Origin: Lachnospiraceae bacterium
Lineage (GTDB): Bacteria > Bacillota > Clostridia > Lachnospirales > Lachnospiraceae
DNA: 64,000 nt
Direction of reading: 5' to 3'
Assembly: GCA_017936885.1 (NCBI GenBank)
Contig: JAGBEO010000028.1
Location: forward strand, 1 to 64,000
Positions 56,852 through 64,000 of this stretch are shown one piece after another; the stretch's first letter is position 1; the number at the start of each line of letters is the position of its first letter. The translations under genes and the position numbers were made by a program. Below the pieces are notes generated by a model. The model had not been told where the DNA came from. It made no database searches and saw only the letters and a list, made by a program, of their open reading frames with translations.

Positions 56852-57703
56852 ATGAGCAGTAAGAGAGCAGTTAAGAAAGTAAAGAAGAAAAATCCGAATC
56901 TGAGACTGGTCAAAAACGAAACAACCCAATCGGAGAAGAACAGGCTTAAGCAAAAAGATAAGCATGAGAAGGTACGGTTTGGAAAATCCAAACGAATCCT
57001 GATCTTATCCATAACGCTTATTCTTCTCCTGACCGTCTTAGTCGGCGGTTATGCCTATATCATCACGGATTATACGGTTACGACAGTACATGTGGAGGGC
57101 AACATCCATTATACGAATGAAGAGATCATGGAGATGGTCATGGGCGGCAGATACGGCAATAATTCATTGTTTTTGTCATTAAAATACCGGGATAAGGGAG
57201 TGGATGACATTCCTTTTATCCAGACCATGGATGTGACCATTGAAGCCAAAGATACGATACGGATTACGGTATATGAGAAGGCGCTGGCAGGATATGTTTC
57301 TTATCTGGGACGGTATGTGTATTTCGATAAGGATGGAATCGTAGTGGAAACCTCTGAGGAAGAGACCCAGGGCATTCCGCAGGTAACAGGCCTTAAGTTT
57401 GATCATGTGATTCTCCATGAACCGCTTCCGGTGGAAAAGCCGGAGGTATTCGATGAAATCCTGAATATCACGCAGCAGTTGGGTAAATACGGTTTATCTG
57501 CGGACAAGATTTACTTTGATTCAGATTATCAGGTGACGCTTGTGTTCGGGGAAGCGAGAATCTCACTGGGGGATAGTAAGGATGTGGATGAAAAGATCAT
57601 GAAGCTGCAGTATATTCTGCCGGATCTGGCGGGTAAAAGCGGTACTTTAGATATGCGGGAATATAATGAAGATACGAGATCTTACAGTTTTGAACAGGAT
57701 TAA
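56852..57703 (+). CDS. divIB: Cell-division protein DivIB/FtsQ
   Basis: A 283-residue bitopic division protein: a very basic cytoplasmic head, one membrane segment at about 49-70, a POTRA domain starting TVTTVHVEGNIHYTNEEIM, and a beta domain. It forms the divisome core with FtsL and DivIC. The position between murA and ftsZ supports the name. Confidence 0.92.
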   Translation: MSSKRAVKKVKKKNPNLRLVKNETTQSEKNRLKQKDKHEKVRFGKSKRILILSITLILLLTVLVGGYAYIITDYTVTTVHVEGNIHYTNEEIMEMVMGGRYGNNSLFLSLKYRDKGVDDIPFIQTMDVTIEAKDTIRITVYEKALAGYVSYLGRYVYFDKDGIVVETSEEETQGIPQVTGLKFDHVILHEPLPVEKPEVFDEILNITQQLGKYGLSADKIYFDSDYQVTLVFGEARISLGDSKDVDEKIMKLQYILPDLAGKSGTLDMREYNEDTRSYSFEQD

Positions 57704-57737
57704 ATTAGGAAAATAAATACAAAATCAAAAAAATGGG

Positions 57738-57766
57738 TTGCGAATTTGGGAAAATAATTATATGAT
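57738..57766 (+). promoter_or_regulatory. SigA promoter for ftsZ
   Basis: TTGCGA (57738-57743), 17 bases, TATGAT (57761-57766), 41 bases before the start of ftsZ, giving it a transcript independent of the upstream cluster. Confidence 0.6.
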
Positions 57767-57807
57767 AATCAATATGAGTTTATGTAGGAATAGAAGGAGG
57801 AATCACC

Positions 57808-59034
57808 TTGCTGGAGATTAAGTCAAATGATGCTGAGTCTGCCGCTAAAATCATCGTAGTCGGTGTCGGTGGTGCAGGCAACAATGCTGTGAATAGAATG
57901 ATTGATGAAGAAATAGACGGAGTTGAATTTATCGGTATCAATACGGATAAACAGGCGTTACAGTTGTGTAAGGCGCCTACTTTGCTGCAGATCGGAGAGA
58001 AGTTGACAAAGGGACTGGGTGCAGGTGCCAAGCCGGAGATCGGTGAGAAAGCAGCGGAGGAAAGCTCGGAAGAAGTGGCGGCAGCCTTGAAGGGTGCGGA
58101 TATGGTATTTGTTACCTGTGGTATGGGTGGCGGCACCGGTACGGGAGCGGCACCTGTTGTAGCGAAACTCGCTAAAGATATGGGTATCCTGACGGTCGGT
58201 GTTGTGACGAAACCGTTTCGTTTTGAAGCTAAGGCGCGTATGACGAATGCTCTTGCCGGTATTGAGAAGATTAAAGATAATGTAGATACTTTGATTGTGA
58301 TTCCTAATGATAAATTATTAGAGATTGTTGACAGACGGACAACCATGCCGGATGCCTTGAAGAAGGCTGACGAGGTATTGCAGCAGGCAGTGCAGGGTAT
58401 TACAGACCTTATTAATGTTCCTTCGGTTATCAATCTGGACTTTGCGGATGTTCAGACCGTTATGAAGGACAAGGGTATTGCCCATATCGGTATCGGTTCG
58501 GGTAAGGGTGATGATAAGGCCAGCGAAGCAGTTAAGATGGCTGTGGAGAGTCCGCTTTTGGAGACTACTATTTCCGGAGCTACTCATGTTATCATCAATG
58601 TGTCCGGTGATATTTCCCTAGCAGATGCTTCCGATGCAGCAAGCTATGTACAGGATCTTACCGGTGATGATGTGAATATTATCTTTGGTGCAATGTATGA
58701 TGCAAGTATGACAGATACCTGTAACATTACGATTATTGCTACCGGCATTGAAGAGAAAGCGGCAAGACAGGGTGGTCTCGGCTTTAAGAGTGGATACATA
58801 ACACCTACTTCTTTACAGGGGAAATCCACGTTAGGAACAGCCGGTTCCGGTTTGGGTAGTTTTGCTACCGCGAATACAGGCTTGAAGCCGCCGGTTACGG
58901 CAATGCCTGCAGGAGGACATACTGCTGCACAGACACCGCTGAAACCGATTACTGGAATTAACAGAACGGCAGATATTAAGAGTTCGGTAGAAGAGAAATC
59001 ATTGAAGATTCCTGATTTCTTAAGAAGTAAATAA
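57808..59034 (+). CDS. ftsZ: Cell-division GTPase FtsZ
   Basis: The tubulin-like GTPase that forms the Z ring. The 408-residue protein has [15 protein letters not shown] near 17, the tubulin signature [10 protein letters not shown] near 112, the T7 loop [11 protein letters not shown] near 212, and the C-terminal peptide IPDFLRSK that binds FtsA or SepF. The start is TTG at 57808 behind AAGGAGGAATCACC. A terminator follows. Confidence 0.97.
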   Translation: MLEIKSNDAESAAKIIVVGVGGAGNNAVNRMIDEEIDGVEFIGINTDKQALQLCKAPTLLQIGEKLTKGLGAGAKPEIGEKAAEESSEEVAAALKGADMVFVTCGMGGGTGTGAAPVVAKLAKDMGILTVGVVTKPFRFEAKARMTNALAGIEKIKDNVDTLIVIPNDKLLEIVDRRTTMPDALKKADEVLQQAVQGITDLINVPSVINLDFADVQTVMKDKGIAHIGIGSGKGDDKASEAVKMAVESPLLETTISGATHVIINVSGDISLADASDAASYVQDLTGDDVNIIFGAMYDASMTDTCNITIIATGIEEKAARQGGLGFKSGYITPTSLQGKSTLGTAGSGLGSFATANTGLKPPVTAMPAGGHTAAQTPLKPITGINRTADIKSSVEEKSLKIPDFLRSK

Positions 59035-59093
59035 GCTATTTATCTGCGTCGTTTAGAGCGGCATGATAATAAGTTCCCAAATAGAAAGAATAG

Positions 59094-59122
59094 ACCACAG
59101 GAGCATATCCTGTGGTTTTTTG
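59094..59122 (+). terminator. Intrinsic terminator after ftsZ
   Basis: A perfect 9-bp stem, ACCACAGGA (59094-59102) with TCCTGTGGT (59108-59116), and a T run. It separates the division cluster from the sporulation operon. Confidence 0.88.
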
Positions 59123-59160
59123 TTGCTATCTGTCTTTAAAAATAGTGGAAAGGCTCCCTG

Positions 59161-59196
59161 ATTACGACAGAATATTTACCTGACCTTTTCTATAAT
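59161..59196 (+). promoter_or_regulatory. Spo0A-type promoter of spoIIGA-sigE
   Basis: ACGACA (59164-59169) and a perfect TATAAT (59191-59196) are 21 bases apart, too far for ordinary SigA use. On the other strand the -35 region reads TTCTGTCGTAAT, close to the Spo0A box TGTCGAA. The Bacillus spoIIG promoter has the same wide spacing and overlapping 0A box. Confidence 0.6.
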
Positions 59197-59220
59197 ATAA
59201 CAGAAGCACGGAGGTGAGTT

Positions 59221-60033
59221 GTGTATTACAAATTATATATTGACAGTATTTTTCTCCTGCAGATGACAAGTAATTTGTATTTGTTGTCTCTGGCGGGCCG
59301 GATTCTTGGATGTACTGCCACGCATAAAAGAATCTGGCTGGGGGCAATGGCAGGAGCGGGAATAAATTGTATGGCAATGATAATACCGGTCGGTACGATG
59401 GGAATCCGTTTGATGATGACTGCCATACCTGTCAGTATGGGCATGCTGCGTATTACTTACAGAGAGCATAGTGGAAAGAAGCTGATTCATAGTAGTCTTG
59501 TGATGGCTTGCTGTGGATTTTTTTTAGGAAGTATCATGATATGGCTTCTGAACCGTATCAGAATGATTTTAAAGGGAAGAAACAGTTTGTTTATAACAAT
59601 TGTGATAGGATATCTTGCATATGTTGTCCTTGACCGGGTGATCAGATGGATGCAGAGCAGGAGGGATAATTGCTTAAGAGAGGTGCGGATCTATGTGCCG
59701 GCATTAAAGCAGGAGATTCGGGTGAAAGCATTGGTGGACACGGGGAATCATCTGGTGGAACCGGTAAACGGAAAGCCCGTCAGTGTGGTCAGTGAGAAAC
59801 TGGCACAGAGTATGTCTTCCTGTTTTTGCCCGGAGAAATATCATGTCGTTCCCTATCAGAGTGTGGGTAAAGAAAGAGGGATTCTGCATGCCTATGAACT
59901 GCCCTGTATGATTATTGAGGATCATGGAAATCAAGTAAGTAAAGAGCATGTTATCGTTGCGATTTGTAATGCAGGAATACCAGAAGAAAGTATCTATCAG
60001 ATGATACTGCACCCCCGGTTATTAGAAAACTAG
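59221..60033 (+). CDS. spoIIGA: Pro-SigE processing protease SpoIIGA
   Basis: A membrane aspartic protease that cleaves pro-SigE in the mother cell after a signal from the forespore. The 270-residue protein has about five membrane segments in its first half and the catalytic Asp173 in [20 protein letters not shown]. The start is GTG with GGAGGTGAG. It lies 11 bases before sigE. Confidence 0.93.
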   Translation: MYYKLYIDSIFLLQMTSNLYLLSLAGRILGCTATHKRIWLGAMAGAGINCMAMIIPVGTMGIRLMMTAIPVSMGMLRITYREHSGKKLIHSSLVMACCGFFLGSIMIWLLNRIRMILKGRNSLFITIVIGYLAYVVLDRVIRWMQSRRDNCLREVRIYVPALKQEIRVKALVDTGNHLVEPVNGKPVSVVSEKLAQSMSSCFCPEKYHVVPYQSVGKERGILHAYELPCMIIEDHGNQVSKEHVIVAICNAGIPEESIYQMILHPRLLEN

Positions 60034-60044
60034 GAGGAAGTAAA

Positions 60045-60785
60045 ATGGTTTTAAAAGTGGCAATTCCCGGAAAGGTTCAGTTTAAAATGGTACATAAGGA
60101 TGCAAAATTTCTTATGACCGGTCAGGGAGATATACATTACATAGGAGGGGCGGAGGTACTGCCGCCGCCGCTTGAGAGTGAAAGGGAAAATGAAATTATC
60201 AGCGATCTTGGCACGGAGTATGCAGATGAGGCAAAATCCATACTGATAGAGCATAATTTAAGATTGGTTGTGTATATTGCTAAGAAGTTCGATAATACGG
60301 GAGTGGGGGTAGAAGACTTGATTTCTATCGGTACGATAGGGTTGATCAAATCCATTAACACCTTTAATCCTGAAAAAAATATTAAACTGGCAACATACGC
60401 ATCCCGCTGCATTGAGAACGAAATCTTAATGTACTTGAGAAGGAACAGTAAGCATAAAATGGAGGTGTCCATTGATGAGCCGCTTAACGTGGACTGGGAC
60501 GGCAATGAACTCCTCTTGTCTGATATTTTGGGGACAGATGAGGATGTTATTTATAAAGACCTTGAGAATGAGGTGGAACGCAAACTGCTGATCAAAGCGA
60601 TTGCCAAGTTGTCCGAGCGGGAGCAGACCATTATCAGGCTACGGTTCGGACTGGGGAATGTGGACGGAAAGGAATTGACCCAGAAAGAGGTAGCTGAAAT
60701 GTTAGGCATTTCACAATCCTATATTTCCAGATTGGAGAAAAAGATTATGCGCCGATTGAAAAAGGAGATGAGTAAAGAGAATTGA
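60045..60785 (+). CDS. sigE: Mother-cell sigma factor SigE (precursor)
   Basis: A 246-residue sigma-70 family factor with a pro-sequence of some 20-30 residues ([19 protein letters not shown]), then [14 protein letters not shown], region 2 with [19 protein letters not shown], and region 4 with [20 protein letters not shown]. SigE drives mother-cell genes, spoVD among them in Bacillus and Clostridium. The operon with spoIIGA is conserved. Confidence 0.96.
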   Translation: MVLKVAIPGKVQFKMVHKDAKFLMTGQGDIHYIGGAEVLPPPLESERENEIISDLGTEYADEAKSILIEHNLRLVVYIAKKFDNTGVGVEDLISIGTIGLIKSINTFNPEKNIKLATYASRCIENEILMYLRRNSKHKMEVSIDEPLNVDWDGNELLLSDILGTDEDVIYKDLENEVERKLLIKAIAKLSEREQTIIRLRFGLGNVDGKELTQKEVAEMLGISQSYISRLEKKIMRRLKKEMSKEN

Positions 60786-60901
60786 TTTTTAAAATATATT
60801 GCCATATAATATAATTAATTAATCGTTTGGTTATGAGATGTATCATGAATATACGATTATGTAGAAATGTGGGACAGCAGTGATTCTATATGTGAGGGCG
60901 A

Positions 60902-62896
60902 ATGAAAAAAATAATTTTAATTGTCGATGATGACCGGTTAACATTATCAACAGCACAGAATTTATTGGGAGATAAGTATAAGGTTGTAGCTGTTAATTCA
61001 GCAAAGCTGGCATATAAGTACTTGGACAGACATGTGCCGGATTTGATTCTTCTGGACATTAATATGCCGGAGATCAGTGGTTTTGATTTTATGAAGACGC
61101 TGCAGGCAGATGTACACTGGCGTAAAATACCGGTTATCTTTCTGACGGCAGACCGCAGTTCGGAGACGGAAGTCGAATGCTTCCGTATGCGTGCATGTGA
61201 TTTTATCACGAAACCGTTTGAACCGCAGATTATGCTGAGCCGTATTAACAGTACACTGGAATTGGACGGATACCGTCGGGATTTGCAGCGCAGACTGGAT
61301 GAGAAGACCAAAGAGATGGAGCGCATTACGATTCAGGCGATTATGACAGTTGCCAATACGGTGGATGCGAAGGATGATTATACCAAGGGTCATTCCATGA
61401 GAGTAGCTGCCTATTCGGAAATATTAGCACAGAGGCTTGGATGGTCCGAGGAAGAGATACAGAATATATATTATGTGGCGATGCTGCATGATGTGGGCAA
61501 GATCGGTGTGCCTGATGCGGTATTGAATAAACCTTTCAGGCTGACGGATGTGGAATTCAGGCTGATTAAGGGGCATACGATCATGGGAGCGGAAATTCTT
61601 AAGGATTTCAAGATGTTCCCCAATGTGAATATAGGTGCCAAATATCATCATGAACGTTATGACGGAAAAGGATATCCGGAAGGACTTAAGGGAGAATCAA
61701 TTCCGCTGATTGCGAGAGTCATCGGGCTGGTGGATTCTTATGATGCCATGACCAGCAACCGTGTGTACAGAAGACGGCTTAAAGATGACTTCGTTATGGA
61801 GGAATTGAAGAAAGGCAGGGGAACCCAATGGGACCCTGAACTTGTGGATATTTTTATACAGTTAATCGAAGAGGGTGCCCTGGAACAGGCATGGATGCCT
61901 GAGGATGAATTAGCGTCGCCGATCTTTGGCAGTGAGAAGATCTACGGTACCGTTATGGGCAATGAGAGCGTTCTGGATGCATCTACGGATTATCTTACGG
62001 GCTTATTGAGTAAACGCAAAGGAGAACTTGAGATATCAGCCAGCCTTCGTATGAGAGGCGGCTGCCTGATGATTATTGATTTGGATCACTTTAAGCAGAT
62101 CAATGAAGAGCATGGGCATTTGGCAGGTGACTATGCACTGAAAATGACGGCTGATATTCTGCGCGAAGTGTGCGGTAAGGATACGGTATGCAGAACCGGC
62201 GGTGACGAGTTCCTTTATTACATAGAAGGTGTGAAGAGCAGAGAGGCTGCTGTGGAAAAAGTCAATGAGATATTAGATGCCTTTGCAAAGAAGCAGGAGG
62301 ATGAGGATCTCTTAAAAGAGACACAGTTGTCCATAGGTATCAGTATCTCAGGAGCGGACGGCAATGAGTACGAGGAATTATATCAGAAAGCGGATAAGGC
62401 ACTCTATCATGTGAAGCAGAATGAGAATGTCAGGTATGGATTCTATCAGAGTGCCGGCGTTGTACGTACACCGGAGCAGTCCAAGAACGATTTGGAGAAA
62501 GTGATTGACATTATTAAGAACAGACAGGCATATCAGGGTGCTTTCCAGATTGATTATGGCGAATTTGAACATGTTTATGACTTTGTTGCCCATTTCTCAC
62601 AGCGCAGTAATCAGGAGACACAGCTATTGTTGTTTACATTGTTTTCCTCAGACGGAAGCGAGATCAAACTGGAACGCATGGAGATTGCCATGCAGTGTAT
62701 GGAGCAGGCGATCTGTAAGTCCCTGCGCGGTGTGGATGTAGGTACCAGATACAGCAGTTCGCAGTTTTTGGTAGTGCTGATGGGGACGGAGAAAGAGAAT
62801 ATCCGTGTGGTAACGGATCGTATCGTGCAGAATTATTTTAAGTTATATGGGGATAAGGATATTACCCTTACCTACGATATTGCGGATTTTAATTAG
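60902..62896 (+). CDS. Receiver / HD-GYP / GGDEF signalling protein
   Basis: A 664-residue cytoplasmic protein: receiver domain (Asp in LLDINMPE near 50), HD-GYP phosphodiesterase domain with MLHDVGKIGVP near 196 and HHERYDGKGYPEG near 245, a GGDEF domain with an intact RTGGDEF near 435, and a further C-terminal region of about 150 residues. Carrying both c-di-GMP making and breaking domains, it may be a two-way switch controlled by phosphorylation. It lies between sigE and sigG, where Bacillus has nothing. No kinase is adjacent. Confidence 0.9.
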   Translation: MKKIILIVDDDRLTLSTAQNLLGDKYKVVAVNSAKLAYKYLDRHVPDLILLDINMPEISGFDFMKTLQADVHWRKIPVIFLTADRSSETEVECFRMRACDFITKPFEPQIMLSRINSTLELDGYRRDLQRRLDEKTKEMERITIQAIMTVANTVDAKDDYTKGHSMRVAAYSEILAQRLGWSEEEIQNIYYVAMLHDVGKIGVPDAVLNKPFRLTDVEFRLIKGHTIMGAEILKDFKMFPNVNIGAKYHHERYDGKGYPEGLKGESIPLIARVIGLVDSYDAMTSNRVYRRRLKDDFVMEELKKGRGTQWDPELVDIFIQLIEEGALEQAWMPEDELASPIFGSEKIYGTVMGNESVLDASTDYLTGLLSKRKGELEISASLRMRGGCLMIIDLDHFKQINEEHGHLAGDYALKMTADILREVCGKDTVCRTGGDEFLYYIEGVKSREAAVEKVNEILDAFAKKQEDEDLLKETQLSIGISISGADGNEYEELYQKADKALYHVKQNENVRYGFYQSAGVVRTPEQSKNDLEKVIDIIKNRQAYQGAFQIDYGEFEHVYDFVAHFSQRSNQETQLLLFTLFSSDGSEIKLERMEIAMQCMEQAICKSLRGVDVGTRYSSSQFLVVLMGTEKENIRVVTDRIVQNYFKLYGDKDITLTYDIADFN

Positions 62897-62901
62897 ATAC
62901 T

Positions 62902-62936
62902 AAGAACCGGGATGAAATTTTATCCCGGTTCTTTAT
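62902..62936 (+). terminator. Intrinsic terminator after the HD-GYP/GGDEF gene
   Basis: AAGAACCGGGAT (62902-62913) pairs with ATCCCGGTTCTT (62922-62933), a 12-bp perfect stem with eight-base loop, ending in T residues. Confidence 0.85.
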
Positions 62937-63015
62937 ACATAAAGAGCTGAATGAATTGTCTGACGGATTTGATTCGAAGGGAGATTACTGTCTAAATGCA
63001 GTAAATCCTTTCGGA

Positions 63016-63795
63016 TTATGCTGTCAGGTACATACGCATAGTTTTAAGCGCATTTTTTTCCAGACGGGAGACCTGTGCCTGTGAGATGCCGATTCTGTCA
63101 GCTACCTCCATCTGGGTTTTTCCCTCAAAAAAGCGAAGGGAAATGATCTCATTTTCCCGGGCGCTGAGCTTCTTCATTGCTTCGCTTAAGGAAATGTGTT
63201 CTACCCAGATTTCCTCCCGATTCTTCTTATCGCTGATTTGATCCATCACATAGAGTGTATCTCCGCCGTCTGTATAGACCGGTTCGTAAAGACTCATGGG
63301 ACTTTGGATGGCATCTAGGGCATAGACAATGTCTTCTTTGGATACACCGATTTCTTCTGCAATTTCGGTTACGGTGGGTTCTTTGGAATTTTTGCGGGTG
63401 AGCTGTTCCTTAGCGCTGATTGCTTTATAAGCGGTATCCTTTAAGGAACGTGAGACACGGATGCTGTTGGCATCCCGAAGGTAACGCCTGATTTCTCCCA
63501 CGATCATGGGTACGGCATAGGTGGAAAATTTTACATTTAGTGTGCTGTCAAAGTTATCAATTGCTTTAATGAGACCGATACAGCCGATCTGAAAGAGGTC
63601 GTCCACGTTTTCATTACTGGAATGAAAACGTTTGATAACACTTAATACAAGGCGGAGATTACCGTTGATATATTCTTTTCGGGCGGCGGCATCACCGTCA
63701 CTGATTCGCTTGAATAATTCTTCTTTTTCTGCATTTTTCAGAAGTGGCAGCTTAGAGGTATTCACACCACAGATTTCTACTTTACCCTGTATCAT
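63016..63795 (-). CDS. sigG: Late forespore sigma factor SigG
   Basis: A 259-residue sigma factor opening KVEICGVNTSKLPLLKN, the hallmark of SigG, with region 2 NVDDLFQIGCIGLIKAIDNF and region 4 TQMEVADRIGISQAQVSRLE. It controls late forespore genes. It faces away from sigE, whereas the two are in line in Bacillus. The start at 63795 has a purine-rich GAAAGGCTGG site upstream. Confidence 0.95.
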   Translation of the reverse strand: MIQGKVEICGVNTSKLPLLKNAEKEELFKRISDGDAAARKEYINGNLRLVLSVIKRFHSSNENVDDLFQIGCIGLIKAIDNFDSTLNVKFSTYAVPMIVGEIRRYLRDANSIRVSRSLKDTAYKAISAKEQLTRKNSKEPTVTEIAEEIGVSKEDIVYALDAIQSPMSLYEPVYTDGGDTLYVMDQISDKKNREEIWVEHISLSEAMKKLSARENEIISLRFFEGKTQMEVADRIGISQAQVSRLEKNALKTMRMYLTA

Positions 63796-63840
63796 AGATT
63801 TACCAGCCTTTCGTATTTTATAATAAATAACCTTTCTATC

Positions 63841-63869
63841 AAGGATGTACGATTGCGCCGGAATTATTC
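63841..63869 (-). promoter_or_regulatory. Possible SigF/SigG promoter of sigG
   Basis: On the - strand GAATA (63869-63865), 17 bases, then CATCCTT (63847-63841), about 46 bases before sigG. This resembles the forespore consensus GAATA-N-CATNNTA, with mismatches at the end of the -10. Confidence 0.35.
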
Positions 63870-63992
63870 ATAAAATAATAAGGAAAAAACTTTGGTTATT
63901 GTTTTACAAAATGAGAGTTTTTTGGTACATTAGTAGAGAAGTACATGCAGGAAAGAGAATACAATATAGAAACGTAACGAGGTGAGATACGT

Positions 63993-64000
63993 ATGATATG
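63993..64000 (+). CDS. Start of a further gene, cut by the window end
   Basis: CGAGGTGAG at about 63978-63986 is well placed before the ATG at 63993. Only two codons are visible, so no identity can be given. Confidence 0.35.

Overview
The window looks like the chromosome of a spore-forming Clostridia, most probably a Lachnospiraceae member. The evidence is Firmicutes-type core genes with AGGAGG-like ribosome sites, MraZ operators of the AAAGTGG type, an meso-DAP type MurE, and the sporulation genes spoIIGA, sigE and sigG. The family-level placement is inference from gene content and order; no 16S gene is present.

Layout. 1-16.4 kb holds housekeeping genes on the + strand: recJ, a PfkB sugar kinase, murE, priA, def, fmt, a zinc membrane protease, rsmB, rlmN, the PP2C phosphatase/PASTA kinase pair and rsgA. 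16.6-20.5 kb holds an alpha/beta hydrolase, a small membrane protein, ychF and lgt. 20.7-26.3 kb is the first half of the division and cell wall (dcw) cluster: MraZ operator, mraZ, rsmH, ftsL, a class B PBP, and a second class B PBP in the spoVD position. 51.0-59.0 kb is the second half: mraY, murD, ftsW, murA, divIB, ftsZ. It is followed by spoIIGA-sigE, a receiver/HD-GYP/GGDEF protein, and sigG on the opposite strand.

Main discovery. The second PBP gene is cut in two by a 24.7-kb insertion. Codons 1-366 lie at 25203-26300 and the remaining 217 codons lie at 50988-51641. Both junctions carry the 8-bp sequence TCCTGTAA. Joining the halves across it restores one uninterrupted 583-codon frame and rebuilds the Ser-Cys-Asn (SxN) catalytic motif exactly at the crossover. 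The inserted DNA ends with a large serine recombinase gene 100 bp from the right junction. When the element ends are joined they form a palindromic attP-like site, TTCCTGTAAGCAGGAA, with longer imperfect arms. The geometry is that of the skin family of intervening elements, which interrupt sporulation genes and are excised in the mother cell, here placed in a spoVD-like cortex PBP gene. That excision is developmentally controlled is inference.

The element cargo is unusual for such an element. I see no phage structural, conjugation or replication genes. It carries a two-component system, an AAA/DUF4143 ATPase behind four 33-bp-spaced repeats, two sugar ABC importers without ATPases, an HlyD-like protein, a GH30 glycosidase, two chemoreceptors, an AraC-type response regulator, a sugar-binding-like/GGDEF protein, a 44-residue protein that is a candidate excision factor, and the recombinase. 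Other items include a family of nested-hairpin repeats with covarying stems (32967 and 51634), a 37-bp tandem repeat, and a hairpin covering the ribosome site of the interrupted gene.
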